DNA of 64,000 nt from Clavelina lepadiformis (lineage: Eukaryota; Chordata; Ascidiacea; Aplousobranchia; Clavelinidae): contig NC_135248.1 of assembly GCF_947623445.1 (NCBI RefSeq), positions 3,658,977-3,722,976 on the forward strand. Direction: 5' to 3'. Below the pieces are notes generated by a model. That model saw nothing but the letters and a program-made list of their open reading frames with translations, was not told the DNA's origin and did no database searches. A program made the translations under genes and the position numbers. Of this stretch, positions 51,252-64,000 are shown in pieces (the first letter of the stretch is position 1; the number at the start of each line of letters is the position of its first letter).

Positions 51252-51357
51252 GAAGCCGGAGCTATTTTTTAAACTGGCTCCAGCTCCATTTGAATTTCAC
51301 GTAGAGCTCCGGCTCCAACTCCGTTGAAAAAGCGAGGCTCCATGCACCAAAGCTCTG
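51252..51357. mobile_element. Truncated relative of the GGAGCTGGAGC MITE
   Basis: Reverse-complement of this stretch aligns with the left half of the element at 20205-20427, including the terminus (CAGAGCTTTGG against CAGGGCTTTGG) and a shared GAGCTCTACGTGAAATTCAA. The other end is missing. Confidence 0.85.
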
Positions 51358-51459
51358 GTAAATACCCTCATCTATATATTTGTTTCGAACGCTACTAACA
51401 GTTCTAATACGCTTGCCAGAATTAAATTAAGTGAAAGATACTCCAGAACTGCTTACAAG

Positions 51460-51465
51460 TTTATT
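51460..51465 (-). terminator. Polyadenylation signal of beta-tubulin gene
   Basis: Reads AATAAA on the minus strand, about 180 bases beyond the tubulin stop codon. Confidence 0.5.
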
Positions 51466-51642
51466 ACGTCTACGAATCTCTCAACAAAACAGAATTAAAT
51501 AAGTGGTTGTACACAAAGTAGACAAAATCATTGGTACAATAGGAATGGAAAACAACATTCAATAATTCTATTCACATAACTATGGAGTAACAATCGACAT
51601 TTCATAGGAGTGGAGATATTTGCAAAGAGGATGAATTTTAAC

Positions 51643-53602
<1,960 letters not shown>

Positions 53603-54632
53603 TGTTGCTTTTTTGAACTCAACAGATTATAGAAAACTCGTTCTTTCTCCTGAACCGACTAGCAAAAGACTGTACCGTGATTAGAAACTTTTAAACGTGA
53701 TTTGGACAGCAAATATATTTCTCAGCCGAAAGCGCAACCTTTTTGTGTACTTTGATTAGGCTCAAAGCACTTGTACAACGATACTGCGGGCTGTGTAGGC
53801 GCGTTCGTTTAAAATTCCAACCACCCACACTTTCAATCAACGGGTTGCGTAAAAATGTGTATGTTTTTGCATAGAATTCATTTCTAGAATAAAGACAGAA
53901 TTCGGGCAGGCTATGACCTGTTTTAAAAGCGAATATCTAATTGTCTGGTGTTGTTTCAAACCGCCATACAGAAGGCGATATATCAATAAACGAAAATTAA
54001 GTGATAAAAAACTGTTCAGCTTACCTCAGAAACATTGATCAGATGCCAACATAACTGGTATGACAATCAATGGTATGACACAAATGAAATGGGTTTGATA
54101 TTCCTTTAACATTATATATTGCGATGACGTCATGCTAAAACATCTTGTGTAGAATTACTCCTAATCCTCATGAACATCGTAGTTACAATCTCTGACGTGT
54201 TTAGTGGCAATCATCTTTGAGAATATTTCTGTTGCCAAAACGGGAAATAAATCTGAACATAATGAGAAGATAAGAAGTTTGGAATCTGATGATCAATTAT
54301 GACCAGACAACAATGACGAATAGATTATATTAAAAAACATGTTTTTAAAGTTGTGCCTCGTTGCAACTTGACACAAAGTGTACCGCATATGGCTCAAGTT
54401 TGACGTAAATTTCTGCCTTTCTTCCTGCACTGTGGTATTTATCTTACGATGACGCAATACCAACAGCTTAAGCATGAAAATCTACGTTGTCATAGAAATA
54501 AGTGCGTAGTCTCAACGATAATTATACTCCTGGCCCAGATAAGCACGTCAGTTTAATTTACACAAAACAAGTTCTTTTTACTGGTGTCTGTCAGTGGTTA
54601 GGTAATTGGTTTCAAGTTTTTTGAACAACTGC
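53603..54632. other. Divergent intergenic region between beta-tubulin and the ficolin-like gene
   Basis: About 1.1 kb separates the two start codons, which face away from each other, so it should contain both promoters. No TATA box was recognised on the tubulin side. No exon found. Confidence 0.5.
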
Positions 54633-54640
54633 TATATAAA
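54633..54640 (+). promoter_or_regulatory. TATA box of the ficolin-like gene
   Basis: TATATAAA lies about 90 bases before the ATG at 54729, followed by a GC-richer GCGGAGCGC. A short upstream reading frame (ATG AAA CGT TAT CAG AGA TAA) begins at about 54667 and ends before the main ATG. Confidence 0.65.
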
Positions 54641-54728
54641 GCGGAGCGCTTACCCTCTAAATCAACATGAAACGTTATCAGAGATAAACTGACTTCATAT
54701 CTGATATTAGTACTGTAACTAAGCACAA

Positions 54729-57700
54729 ATGAAGACAGTGGTTTATTTTGTGTTGCTGACAGTCTACTACGTTACCATGACGTATTGTCAACAATGCCGA
54801 CAAGTGACCAGCACTGTTTGCGATGATGACATCAATAGTTTTTCAAGACAAAGAGGTGACAAAGGTGAGGTAGGATTCCCTGGAAAATCCGGAAGAGAAG
54901 GAAGAAAAGGATCAAAGGGAGATCGTGGAGGAGTCGGTGATAAAGGTAATCAAGGAGAATCTTGCGCTCTCGGATCACTCGGCAATGACATCATCAGGAG
55001 ACTGACAGGTGATCCTGTGATCTAACACTTTGTAATCAAAGATCTGTCAGTGGAACACAGTTTAATATCAAAAACACTGCAAATTCAACTTACTGAGAGC
55101 TGTTGTTATTTTTAAGTTCTATAAACGATATATATATACTTAATATAAAACATTTTCGCAACATGATTTCAGATCAACAGCTCATACTTTCTCAATTTCT
55201 TCTTCTAGGTTTGGAGGATTTTGTTCGGCCGGACTCGTGCACCAACTCGCTTTTGGATGGAAATCAATTTCTTCGCAATGGGTTAAAAGTTTTTTGTGAA
55301 GATCGATGGACTGTGAGTAAAAATTGATGTGGTAATTCCGAAGAAAATTTTACGTTTAAAATCTAAATTAATCTGGAGATTAACTGTAAAGTAAAACAAA
55401 AAGTACCTTGAAAAACTTTTATTTTTAATTTCCTTTTTTGCCATGTTTAAGCCAAATTTTTAGTTACTCCCTATACAATTTTCAATGCTATTTTGCATTG
55501 AAGTAGTAAAAATATTAAACTAATTTACCAGGTATTTCAAAAAAGACTTGACGGGAGCGTCAATTTCCAGAGAACTTGGAATGAATACAAACTAGGGTTT
55601 GGAGAAACCGATGGGGAATTCTGGCTTGGTAGCCATTTGTTATTATTATTCTATTTTAAGCTTTCATAAACCATAGAGGCTTTGTGGGCATCCTCGGTTG
55701 TTATACATTAGCTATTATTTAAGCACAGGCGTCGTGAAGTGAAGCTGAAATGCTTCGTTCACAGAAAGACTGCTTTATTGTAACTTTTTTTTATGAAACA
55801 AATTTAATAAAAGAAGAAAGTAAAAACTATGCAGTCAGAAGATGTAATGTAAGTCAACAAACAACAAAATTAAAACAAGAATAAAAACGTATAAGTTATA
55901 AACCGGAAAATTGAGAGCTATTGTCCAGCATTTCATTTAAGATTTTGGGCGATGAGTGCTTCAGTATAGTTTAAATTTCAGGTCTCGAAACTGTTCACAG
56001 ACTGACTCGAAGCGGAAAATGCGATTTGAGGATCGAAATCCAAGCCTTTGATGACACTTATTCCTGGGCACAGTACAGGTGATATCTTGTTACCTTAAGA
56101 GAGAGAAGTAATTAGAGGGCTTAGTGTTAATGAGCAGAAGCGGCACCATCCGGTGCTTCTAAGAAAGAAATCAATTTTGGTAACAAAAAACATAAGATAA
56201 AACGCTTATACATATTCGAGTGCAAACAATTGTTATAGGAAAAATGTTGTTGCTCGATTTTGATCCCTACCTTAACTTTGCGGCCTAAGTAAACAAAAAA
56301 TTAAAAAACCATCACAATTGATATCAAAAAAGTTTGGCAAGTTGATGTTTAACTTTATTTAATAGCTTGTTACTGTTGTTTAAAATAGTCGAACTCTATA
56401 GTCATCATAATGTGCTAATTAAGCTAATGGAAAATGTCAAAATTTATAGATTGCTTAAAACGTAAGTAAAAGTAAGGGAGTGTTTATTGGTTTCCCGGTT
56501 ACAAATTGCACGGCTTCTAAACCAACATTGTCTTAGCGATTTACGTTAGCCTATATAATCCGGGTGAGCGATATATGGATATTGTTTTATGTGGCCGACA
56601 CTGCACACGAATTTTCAATCGTTATTTACTCGAAAACTATATAGGTCGTAAACTGACCGGATTTGTACAAGTTAGTAGCAAAAGTATCTGGCTTCCTGTA
56701 TAATTGTAAATCTAAAGAAAATGCATTTAGTTTAAATTAGGAATATCTACAAATGATACATTTCTAGAAGTTTTTCTTTGTTACGCCGGGCTCCCGCTGT
56801 GTTTAATTGCCTGGAAAACCAGCTGACCGCGAGAAGAAAACACATCCATACCAAAAGAAAAATGTTATGTCGAAGACATTAGGAAAGCACTTGTACAAAA
56901 ACATGTTAACGCATCAAAATCCGCACCTGAAAGCCTAACAGTAGGCATATTAAGTTAACATCATGATGCACAAAATATGTACTAAAATTTGCACAATTGT
57001 TATTGACACTTGCATTAATTTGTGACCGAACCAACGGTAAGTTACTCCAAGCAAACAGCAAATTTTATTTAGCCTACTTTTCAAGTTAATAAGAAAAATT
57101 ATTGTGCAAGCAACCAATGTTTTAGTTCAAGTAATTTCATGTAATGTTTTCGAGCTCTACCGTGTAATTTTAATGGTATAAGTTAGTAACTCGACTTTCT
57201 TATACACTTATAATTAGGGCAACCAGTTTTTTGACCTAAAAATTTTAAATTTTGACCTTAAAATTTGCAAATTTTGACCTCATTTTGACCTAAAAAGGTT
57301 GCATTTTGACCTTATTTTGACCTAAAAAGTTTACATTTTGACCTTATTTTGCCCTAAAACGTTTAAATTTTGACCTCATTTTGAAAAACGCTATACTGAT
57401 AGTCTCTACACTGTCTACAGCAACTTCTAGTCTAAAGCTGCGTTTAAAAATGACAAAATGCTTTTCTAGTGTTGACTTTTTTTTTCGTTTTTGCGCATTA
57501 AGATTGACAACTTGCAGTTTCAAACGCAATGCCGTCACATCGTGACGTCACCAAACGCGCTGAAAAGCCTTCCCTCTCTTTGTGGCTTTGGTTCCAAGTA
57601 AAATTTGCGGGACTGGAATTGTTTGCGGTACAAGAAAAGAGAAAAACGGAAGAATAATATTACAAACTGGTTACAAAATTACAAGTTTAATAGATTTTGA

Positions 57701-59047
57701 CCTAAAAAAAAGACCTAACGAAACAATTTGACCGTATTTTGACCTAACGTAACATTTTGACTTTATCTGACCTAATAACTTCTATACCACACGTCGTACA
57801 AAGCTGAAACTTGTTTTGTGCTTGTTTCGTAGCATTCTGAGCAGGTAAAAAAAATTGACCATATTGACTTTTGGTTGCCCTACTTATAATATTTGCTTCG
57901 GGCATTGTAATTCATCTGAACTTCGCAATGGATAAAGAGAAAAATTTACCACTGGCAGTTTCCAAGTGGTACTAGTAATGGCACAAAATTGTGGTTGTTC
58001 TGTCATCGAGTTAGTTGTGCATGAATAATTAAACGAATACGATACACTTTAATGCGCTCATGGAGGCAGCAGAGAGCAAAACGTTATGAAAATATGTCAA
58101 TATCTCAAGAATTACAATGTGAAATTTTATAAAACAAACATGGACAGGTAGCTGAACATCTTTTAGGAAGAGTCACCAAGTTTCACGATTTTACAGCAAA
58201 CAATGCAATTTTACACCACGCTTTGCGGTAACTGTGAGCAGGATCGGCCACACGAAGAAAAGATAGGGGTTTACTTCGGTAAAACATCAGGTGTTAGCCT
58301 TCTGGAACGCTTAAACATATCATACATGAATTAAAAATCTCTTCATCAGATGAATCTAAACCAGCAGCGATGAAGAATACAATTTATGTGCGATGTTTTA
58401 TTAATAATTTTCTGTTGCGAAGTATACGTATACAGCATAGTTAACCCTGCATAGTCTTCTTTTTATCCAATTTCCTAAAAACATGCGTGAACGTTGTCTT
58501 GGCGATATTTTGTGTATTGCTACTTTGCTTTTCCGTATCATCACAGTTCAAATGAACCCAAATTTTTTGTAATGCTTTTTGATAGGATATAAATTTACAT
58601 GAAATTATGTATAGCCTATAATTACTTGTTTTTTAGCTCTTTTTACGTGGAAAGCGAAGCTGATCTTTTTCGACTCCATGCCAGCGGTTACATTGGAAAC
58701 GCAACCGATCGTCTCAACTCACATAACAATCAACCATTCACTACGTTGGACAGGGATAACGATAGCTGGGGGTAAACTTAACCAATTCAGTTAAATTTAT
58801 TTGGCAAGTTTGTCCCAAGTCAATAAGTTTAGAAGGAGAGGTTTGCCTAAGAGTGTTGAACTATGATGGTCCAAAATGCATTTTCAGCAGTAACTGTGCG
58901 TCCGAAAATGGGGGGGAGGCTGGGGGTTGGTGGTATAAAGCATGTTGGAGTTCCATTCTCAACGGACGTTATGGTGAAGATGGACTCATTTCCTGGTACG
59001 GCTCTCCGCCTCCAAAAACCACCGCAATGAAATTTAGATGTGACTAA
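54729..59047 (+). CDS. Ficolin-like protein: signal peptide, collagen-like stem, fibrinogen-related domain
   Basis: Predicted 302 aa from six exons: 54729-55008, 55209-55312, 55532-55628, 55982-56078, 58637-58771, 58852-59047, all GT-AG and in phase. Ficolins are secreted pattern-recognition lectins that bind acetylated sugars and can start the complement lectin pathway; ascidians are known to have them. Residues 1-20 form a signal peptide, cysteines near residues 22 and 30 could crosslink chains, and about a dozen Gly-X-Y triplets follow ([16 protein letters not shown]). The fibrinogen-related domain shows [24 protein letters not shown], the calcium-site motif [12 protein letters not shown] and [17 protein letters not shown], and ends KFRCD. 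About 205 residues is slightly short but complete for the family. Intron 4 is about 2.6 kb and holds a full hAT element. Confidence 0.93.
57215..57882. mobile_element. Nonautonomous hAT-type element, copy 2 of 2
   Basis: A 668-bp element with ends TAGGGCAACC and GGTTGCCCTA and the perfect 8-bp target duplication CTTATAAT (57207-57214 and 57883-57890). It matches the copy at 24087-24721 over nearly its whole length and in the same orientation, with small indels mainly in the TTTTGACCT run. It lies within intron 4 of the ficolin-like gene, clear of splice sites. Confidence 0.95.
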
Positions 59048-59273
59048 CACCCTGACAACAGACTGACTATTTTTGTTCTTATACTCATGCTATTTTCGAT
59101 CAGCATTGAAGAATTTCATTTCTTGGTGTTTGTTAATGGTTAAATTTTTGCAGAATGTTGACGTTTTACGCAGTCCTTTTTCTACGTTGTATTCCGCGGT
59201 AAAAATGCTCAAGTTCACAGAAATTAAAAAGTATAACAGGACTTACAAAAGCAGTAATTTATCACCCTATCAA

Positions 59274-59279
59274 AATAAA
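59274..59279 (+). terminator. Possible polyadenylation signal of the ficolin-like gene
   Basis: AATAAA about 230 bases after the stop codon; another AATAAA occurs about 70 bases further on. Confidence 0.5.
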
Positions 59280-62200
59280 TGTTTACATCTGAGATTCATT
59301 TTGTTTTGTTTAAAGTTATCAGAATATCTGACTATTGAACAACGAAATAAACTATGAGTCAAACATATACAGGTATTTGCCGATATCAAGTAGAAAGAAA
59401 TACGACGTCATAGTTGTTAATTATAACACAACATCCTTCAACTAGATTCATTTTTAGCAGTGTTGTTTTGAGTAGACTAGTTCAATTTTTGATAGTTACC
59501 AAAATACATATCACGCGTTTTATCATGCTTCCTACAGAACCTCTACGCGGGCCCGTCCCCTATAATATCCTTTGACGAACCGGATGTGGCCCACGGGCAG
59601 TAGTTTGCCTATTCCTCATATATTAGCTATAAGGTATAGATTTGCAAATACTGTATTAATTTATCACCATGTATCAAAATTTTGCGAAAGTTTTAGTTGC
59701 ATAAAATTTTTATTTATTGTGTTTTGCAACTCAGAACTAATCAAAAAAATACAAATATTTTTCTGGAAGTGTCCTTACTTTTGATGAAATTTCACTTTTT
59801 ATGATTTTACTTAAAAATTTTGAGTATTAATAAGGAGACAAGAAGACAGCGGGGGGGAGACAAGCACTTTCACGTGGTCCCCCCCGTCAGTACCACATCT
59901 AACAAGAAGATATGCGAAGCGAAGATTTAAAACTGCTGCTGGATAGTGTTCTTCTATGTACAATAGTCCGTGTGTTTGTTGGTCCTGTGTAAAATCGTTA
60001 TAAAGGCACAGTTGCATTGTTTCATTGTACAAACGTAAATTTTTGCTTTTTTTCTGTAATTTTTTAGCTATCTGTACATGTTTTTTTTGTTAATAAAACT
60101 TGGTTAGGAAAAATTCAATATATTAAAACCTTTATTATAAATCTTTTGCGTTCAGTATGAAGTATAAAATATAACGTTATTCCAAGCACGATAAAACTAT
60201 AATATAACGTTAAAAATGTTCAAAATCGAAAAATAACTACCCGTTATTATCAACTAAAAAAATAAAAACTAAAAGATTAACTAACTAGGCTAGTATTAAA
60301 ATTAAATTATAATTTTGTCTTAAACTTGGAAACTTCGATCACGTCTGCAAGTATTCCGTTAATAATATTAGAGACAAAAGTAGACTAGCCTATACTGTTG
60401 TGTTCCACTAGACATTGATTAAACCAATTGTCAAAGGTAAATTGGCCCAAGTGAGTCGTTACAAGTCAATAGACTTCACGACCTTGAGGCATCTTACACT
60501 CTGTTGTTTTGGATTTCAGTTGATTATGAATTTTAAAAGGGGTTTCTCCATATACTTACTTAACTTGTCAAATGTGTATTGGCTCCCTGATTAAAACCTT
60601 TCTGTTTCTTTGTTTAGAAACATTAAAGTATCTGATGCTCTAATTATATCATGATATGACCATATAGAAAGATAACAAGATGTTTTATAGGTATCGCGTT
60701 TGGTTTCCTTGTCTTTCCACATCTGGCGAACAAAAAAACAGCATTCTGTTTGCCAACTATATCTGTGAGGAAATGCCGTGTAACGTGAAGAGAACCAATA
60801 TGCAATAGCAACGATTAATTGTACATTTACTACTATTATTTTTCAAGTTTTTCAGCATTTTGAGAACTTTTGTGCTGTTGGTGATGTATTATGAGCTATG
60901 AAGCTCTTGTCTTTTGAGAAAAACCCCAGAGAAGCAACTATTTTGCTACGTAGGTTTCAGTAGGAAAAACGTCTTTCCGTAGTTTCATTTTATTGTACCC
61001 ATACGGTTGTCAGTTAATTCGGAACACGGCCTTGGCGTACCTTGACCCTTTATCAATTCGCAATAGGTTAGATAAGCATTTGCAGGCAGTGACAAACCGA
61101 AGACACCATTTAATTTGTTTGCTACAATAAGATAGTAGGCAGAAATCAAACTACATCTTGCTAATAATTAATAAACCAAAGCGTATTTTGTTGTAGCAGG
61201 TTTACTATTGGTTGGTTTTCGTTCATTTGTTTCAACATCCCTAGAAGTTTTGAAAAATGATACATTCAAAATAAAATCTCAAAAAGTTTAACGGACAGAC
61301 ACACTTTTATAATACACTAATACATTTATTAACCATATACACTGCATAAAAAAATAAGAAGTTCGTTTAACAAAACTTATGTATATAAACTTGAGCTATA
61401 CGATGACAACTTAACTTTGCACGTTTCGTAACAGGTCAAAATTTAATCCGAAAATGTTAAACAATAATTAAAAACAATACATATAAAAATATCTTAATCA
61501 TCAGTTATCACTTAAATACGAAAAACGGTAACAATAGACATTTAAAACAAGAAATGTTTAAACTTTCAACTCAAAAGGTATGAGTATAATGTTACGAAAT
61601 GGTTTCATAAAAATCTATTACTCGTTCTTTAAATACATTTATACTTCTTGTAATAACCACGTTTTCGTTAGTCAAGGAAATATTTACAAACTTTATGCAA
61701 CTCTGTCACTGTTTCAAAGCAAACATGCATGCAGATAAACGTTAAAGAAATGCTTGAATATACCAATTTACTGTAAGTTTTCAAAAAAGTATTCATATAT
61801 GCATAAAAAGATACAACCAATACAGAAAACGTAAACAACTATAATAACAACTATGCATAGTATTGCAGAAAAGGTCAGTTAATAAATTTTATTAAAAAAA
61901 AATTATTCAGAAAAGATTTGCTTTGAAAATTTTAAATCTGCTTGACAAAGGAACTTTTCAAAATTTTGGAGTTTAAGGCTAATAAAAATTAATACATCAC
62001 CAGCAATAGCACTTGAGGTTTATGATATAAACCAAAGGAAAACTTTAACCACACAAAACCGAAATGGTCATTTTAAAACACAAACAAATCGAATTTCCAA
62101 TGCCACTTTTACAAACTTTTTGCTAAAATACTTTTCATATTACATTAAATGGTTCACAATATATATGGCAAGCCATCAAGCAGTTACAATACAAAAAATA

Positions 62201-62963
62201 AGAACATAATTTAAAGCGTTCATGAGGTATACTCTCATTTCAAAGAAAATGTGACATCAAATATTTTATGTAGCATTCACAGGTTTTGAAAATTTGCTTA
62301 TACAAAGTTAAAGCAGGAAACTCTTTTTTGTAAATCTTTTGTAATTTAGTGAAGTTAATCTGCTATACATAATGCAGGCTAGTTTATGCAAAGTTTGCCG
62401 AGAAGCAATCACAAAGCTATTCTAAATTAATTAACAATGTCACATGACTTCATAGCTGTGGCAAACTGATCAAAAGTCTGTCACAGTTAAAATAAAGTTT
62501 TGCAAAAATGATACATCGTACGGTAAATGTTTCTGACACGAATTGTTTTCTGCTGCAGATTTGTACTTCTGAAGTTTTGTTTTAATTGAGGATATTTTTG
62601 CTTTATATAAAGCGTGTCTGAAAAAATAAAATGCAGGTAGGTGTTGAAACTTTTATGAAGTTTTGTCAAATGTATAAAGCAATAAGATGCTTTGGTCCGT
62701 TTAAGTCAATAATAATTGTTTACGGTTGAAAACATTTTGAAAGAAAAACGCAGAACTTATTGGGAATTTCCCTTCCTTTATAGTTTCTCGAGATCTTCAA
62801 GTTAGTTTTCAAACTTATCTTCAAGTGCATCGCTTTAGACGTACCAGGTGAGTCTACAAGTTTGGATACCCTCTGTCTTCTCTACAAAGCCCATAGCCAT
62901 ATTGTTCACCCAAGATGTTCATCTTTTTTATTCAAAATAGTACTGTTGACGTATGCGGCAAAC
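59280..62963. other. Intergenic, no gene recognised
   Basis: About 3.7 kb between the ficolin-like gene and the second IAP gene. GTGGCCCACGGGCAGTAGTTTGCC near 59585-59608 resembles a hAT MITE end without a partner. A G-rich hairpin is listed at 59850-59886. The stretch 60060-62960 is very AT-rich with no exon recognised; its right part should hold the IAP 3' untranslated region. Confidence 0.45.
59850..59886. repeat. G7/C7 hairpin
   Basis: CGGGGGGGA (59850-59858) is inverted exactly as TCCCCCCCG (59878-59886), leaving a 19-base loop. It stands out in AT-rich sequence and shows no coding frame. Confidence 0.8.
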
Positions 62964-64000
62964 TCAATCAGTTCTGACTCTGATGGACCTTTCCACTGGC
63001 TGGTCACATGATGGACATCTATCTAACCACGATGCGCAGGAAGGGCACACAATCAGGTGCCCACATGGGATAAAAACCATTTCACTTCGAGCACCCCCGC
63101 ACACGCAGCACATCGAAGTGGTATTTTCCCCTGGTTCGTTCAATCCTTTAAATGACACATAAACACTAGCGTTAATTCAAAGCAATGTAAAACAAGGTTT
63201 ACAGTTCACCACAAGTGCTAACGCTCATTGTACAAGTGTTAGCAAAAACTAAAAGATGATCTCAAAGGATCCACCATGGAGTATATGGTCACTACAGTGT
63301 ACCAAAATAGAAAGACAGATTAGTAGAAACTCACCAGATAATAGATTTTCTGGACCGGACTCGACTTGTCTTAGCGGAGGAGCTGGATGCCGTGGAGTAG
63401 AAGTTTCTCCTCTTTCGTTTCTAGAAGGTTCTGACTCCAAAAGCAAATCTTCGATCAATGCCTGACTAGAAGCGTAAACTTCACCGGCATTTCGTAACCT
63501 TCTGTGAAGGGTGACCAACGTTTTGTTACATACAGCAATCGTTAAACGGAATGTTACTTCATAGGGCTCAAACAGAAGCTTTACCAAACAACATTAATAT
63601 CGACATATTAACATACAGCTGCGGTTACCTTAGCAATACTCTTTCAATGGTTTCTCTGCTAAATCCCATTGCTTGCGCTTGCGAAGTTAGGGACGACTGC
63701 ATCGCTTGCCTAACTCTGTTATTTAGAACAAGACTACTCCTAGAATCCCTTCTATGAACAGTTCGTTGTATTGTTCTTTGATTAGTCGGTCCATTTACTA
63801 TTTCTATACCCGGTGCTCTATAAATTGTCTCTATTCCAACTCCTGGAATATTAATATCGCGTCGTTCCCAATTCGGTTCTGGAATGATACAAACACCAGA
63901 GGGCGGATTACAAGGAACGAAGTCCTCGTTTTCTCTCTCAGAAGCCGAGGTAGAAAGGGATACGCTAGGAGTATTGTTGTTAGTAGAAGAGAAATTCGTT
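62964..64000 (-). CDS. Second IAP (BIRC family) gene, 3' part, cut by window edge
   Basis: Three minus-strand exons match the last three exons of the IAP gene at 42004-46047 in length and phase: 63629 to the window end (linker and UBA-like part), 63335-63501 (167 bases in both genes) and 62964-63145 (182 bases in both genes, RING). The RING reads MCCVCGG, FIPCGHLIVCPSC and CPSC, with all ligands present. The linker shares long identical stretches such as SASERENEDFVPCNPPSG. The BIR domains should lie beyond position 64000. The genes are about 17-21 kb apart in the same orientation with tubulin and the ficolin-like gene between them, so this is a duplication followed by spread or insertion rather than a simple tandem. 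Confidence 0.9.

Overview
The window is animal nuclear DNA, AT-rich, with many short GT-AG introns. It most likely comes from an ascidian tunicate. The strongest pointer is a complete single-domain beta/gamma-crystallin gene of the type known from Ciona. Other supports are a collagen/fibrinogen ficolin-like gene, small introns and many short hAT-type transposon remnants. The crystallin differs at many residues from my recollection of Ciona intestinalis, so I do not name a species. Exons were assembled by hand from reading frame, splice consensus and phase; in each confident gene every exon junction keeps phase.

Layout, left to right: about 5 kb with no recognised gene and one hAT MITE; HELQ (+, 20 exons, 5222-12706); the beta/gamma-crystallin gene (+, 14642-15293); a nested 37/111/333-bp tandem repeat (about 15690-16640); a decayed minus-strand gene resembling the HMGXB3/KDZ-associated cysteine-cluster family (18694-21154); two tandem minus-strand genes for small secreted collagen-like plus F5/8C (discoidin) proteins (25589-27438 and 30694-31997); a minus-strand ASRGL1-like isoaspartyl peptidase gene whose catalytic threonine position reads as alanine (34017-36644); a compact LTR retroelement with matching 347-bp LTRs and only a gag-like ORF (39900-41557); an IAP gene with two BIR domains and a RING (42004-46047, minus); beta-tubulin (51643-53602, minus); a ficolin-like gene (54729-59047, +); and the 3' part of a second, close IAP paralog running off the right edge (62964-64000, minus).

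The genes do not form one pathway. The right half does contain three secreted collagen-stemmed recognition-type proteins of two architectures and two IAP-type RING proteins, which fits a loose innate-immunity neighbourhood (inference). HELQ, tubulin and crystallin are housekeeping or sensory-organ genes. Short nonautonomous hAT elements occur throughout. Two full copies of one about 650-bp family, each with its own perfect 8-bp target duplication, lie at 24087-24721 and inside the ficolin-like gene's largest intron at 57215-57882.

The observations I rate highest are the alanine at the nucleophile position of the asparaginase-like gene, the exact three-level tandem repeat, the gag-only LTR element, and the patchy divergence plus GC-AG intron in the collagen-discoidin pair.
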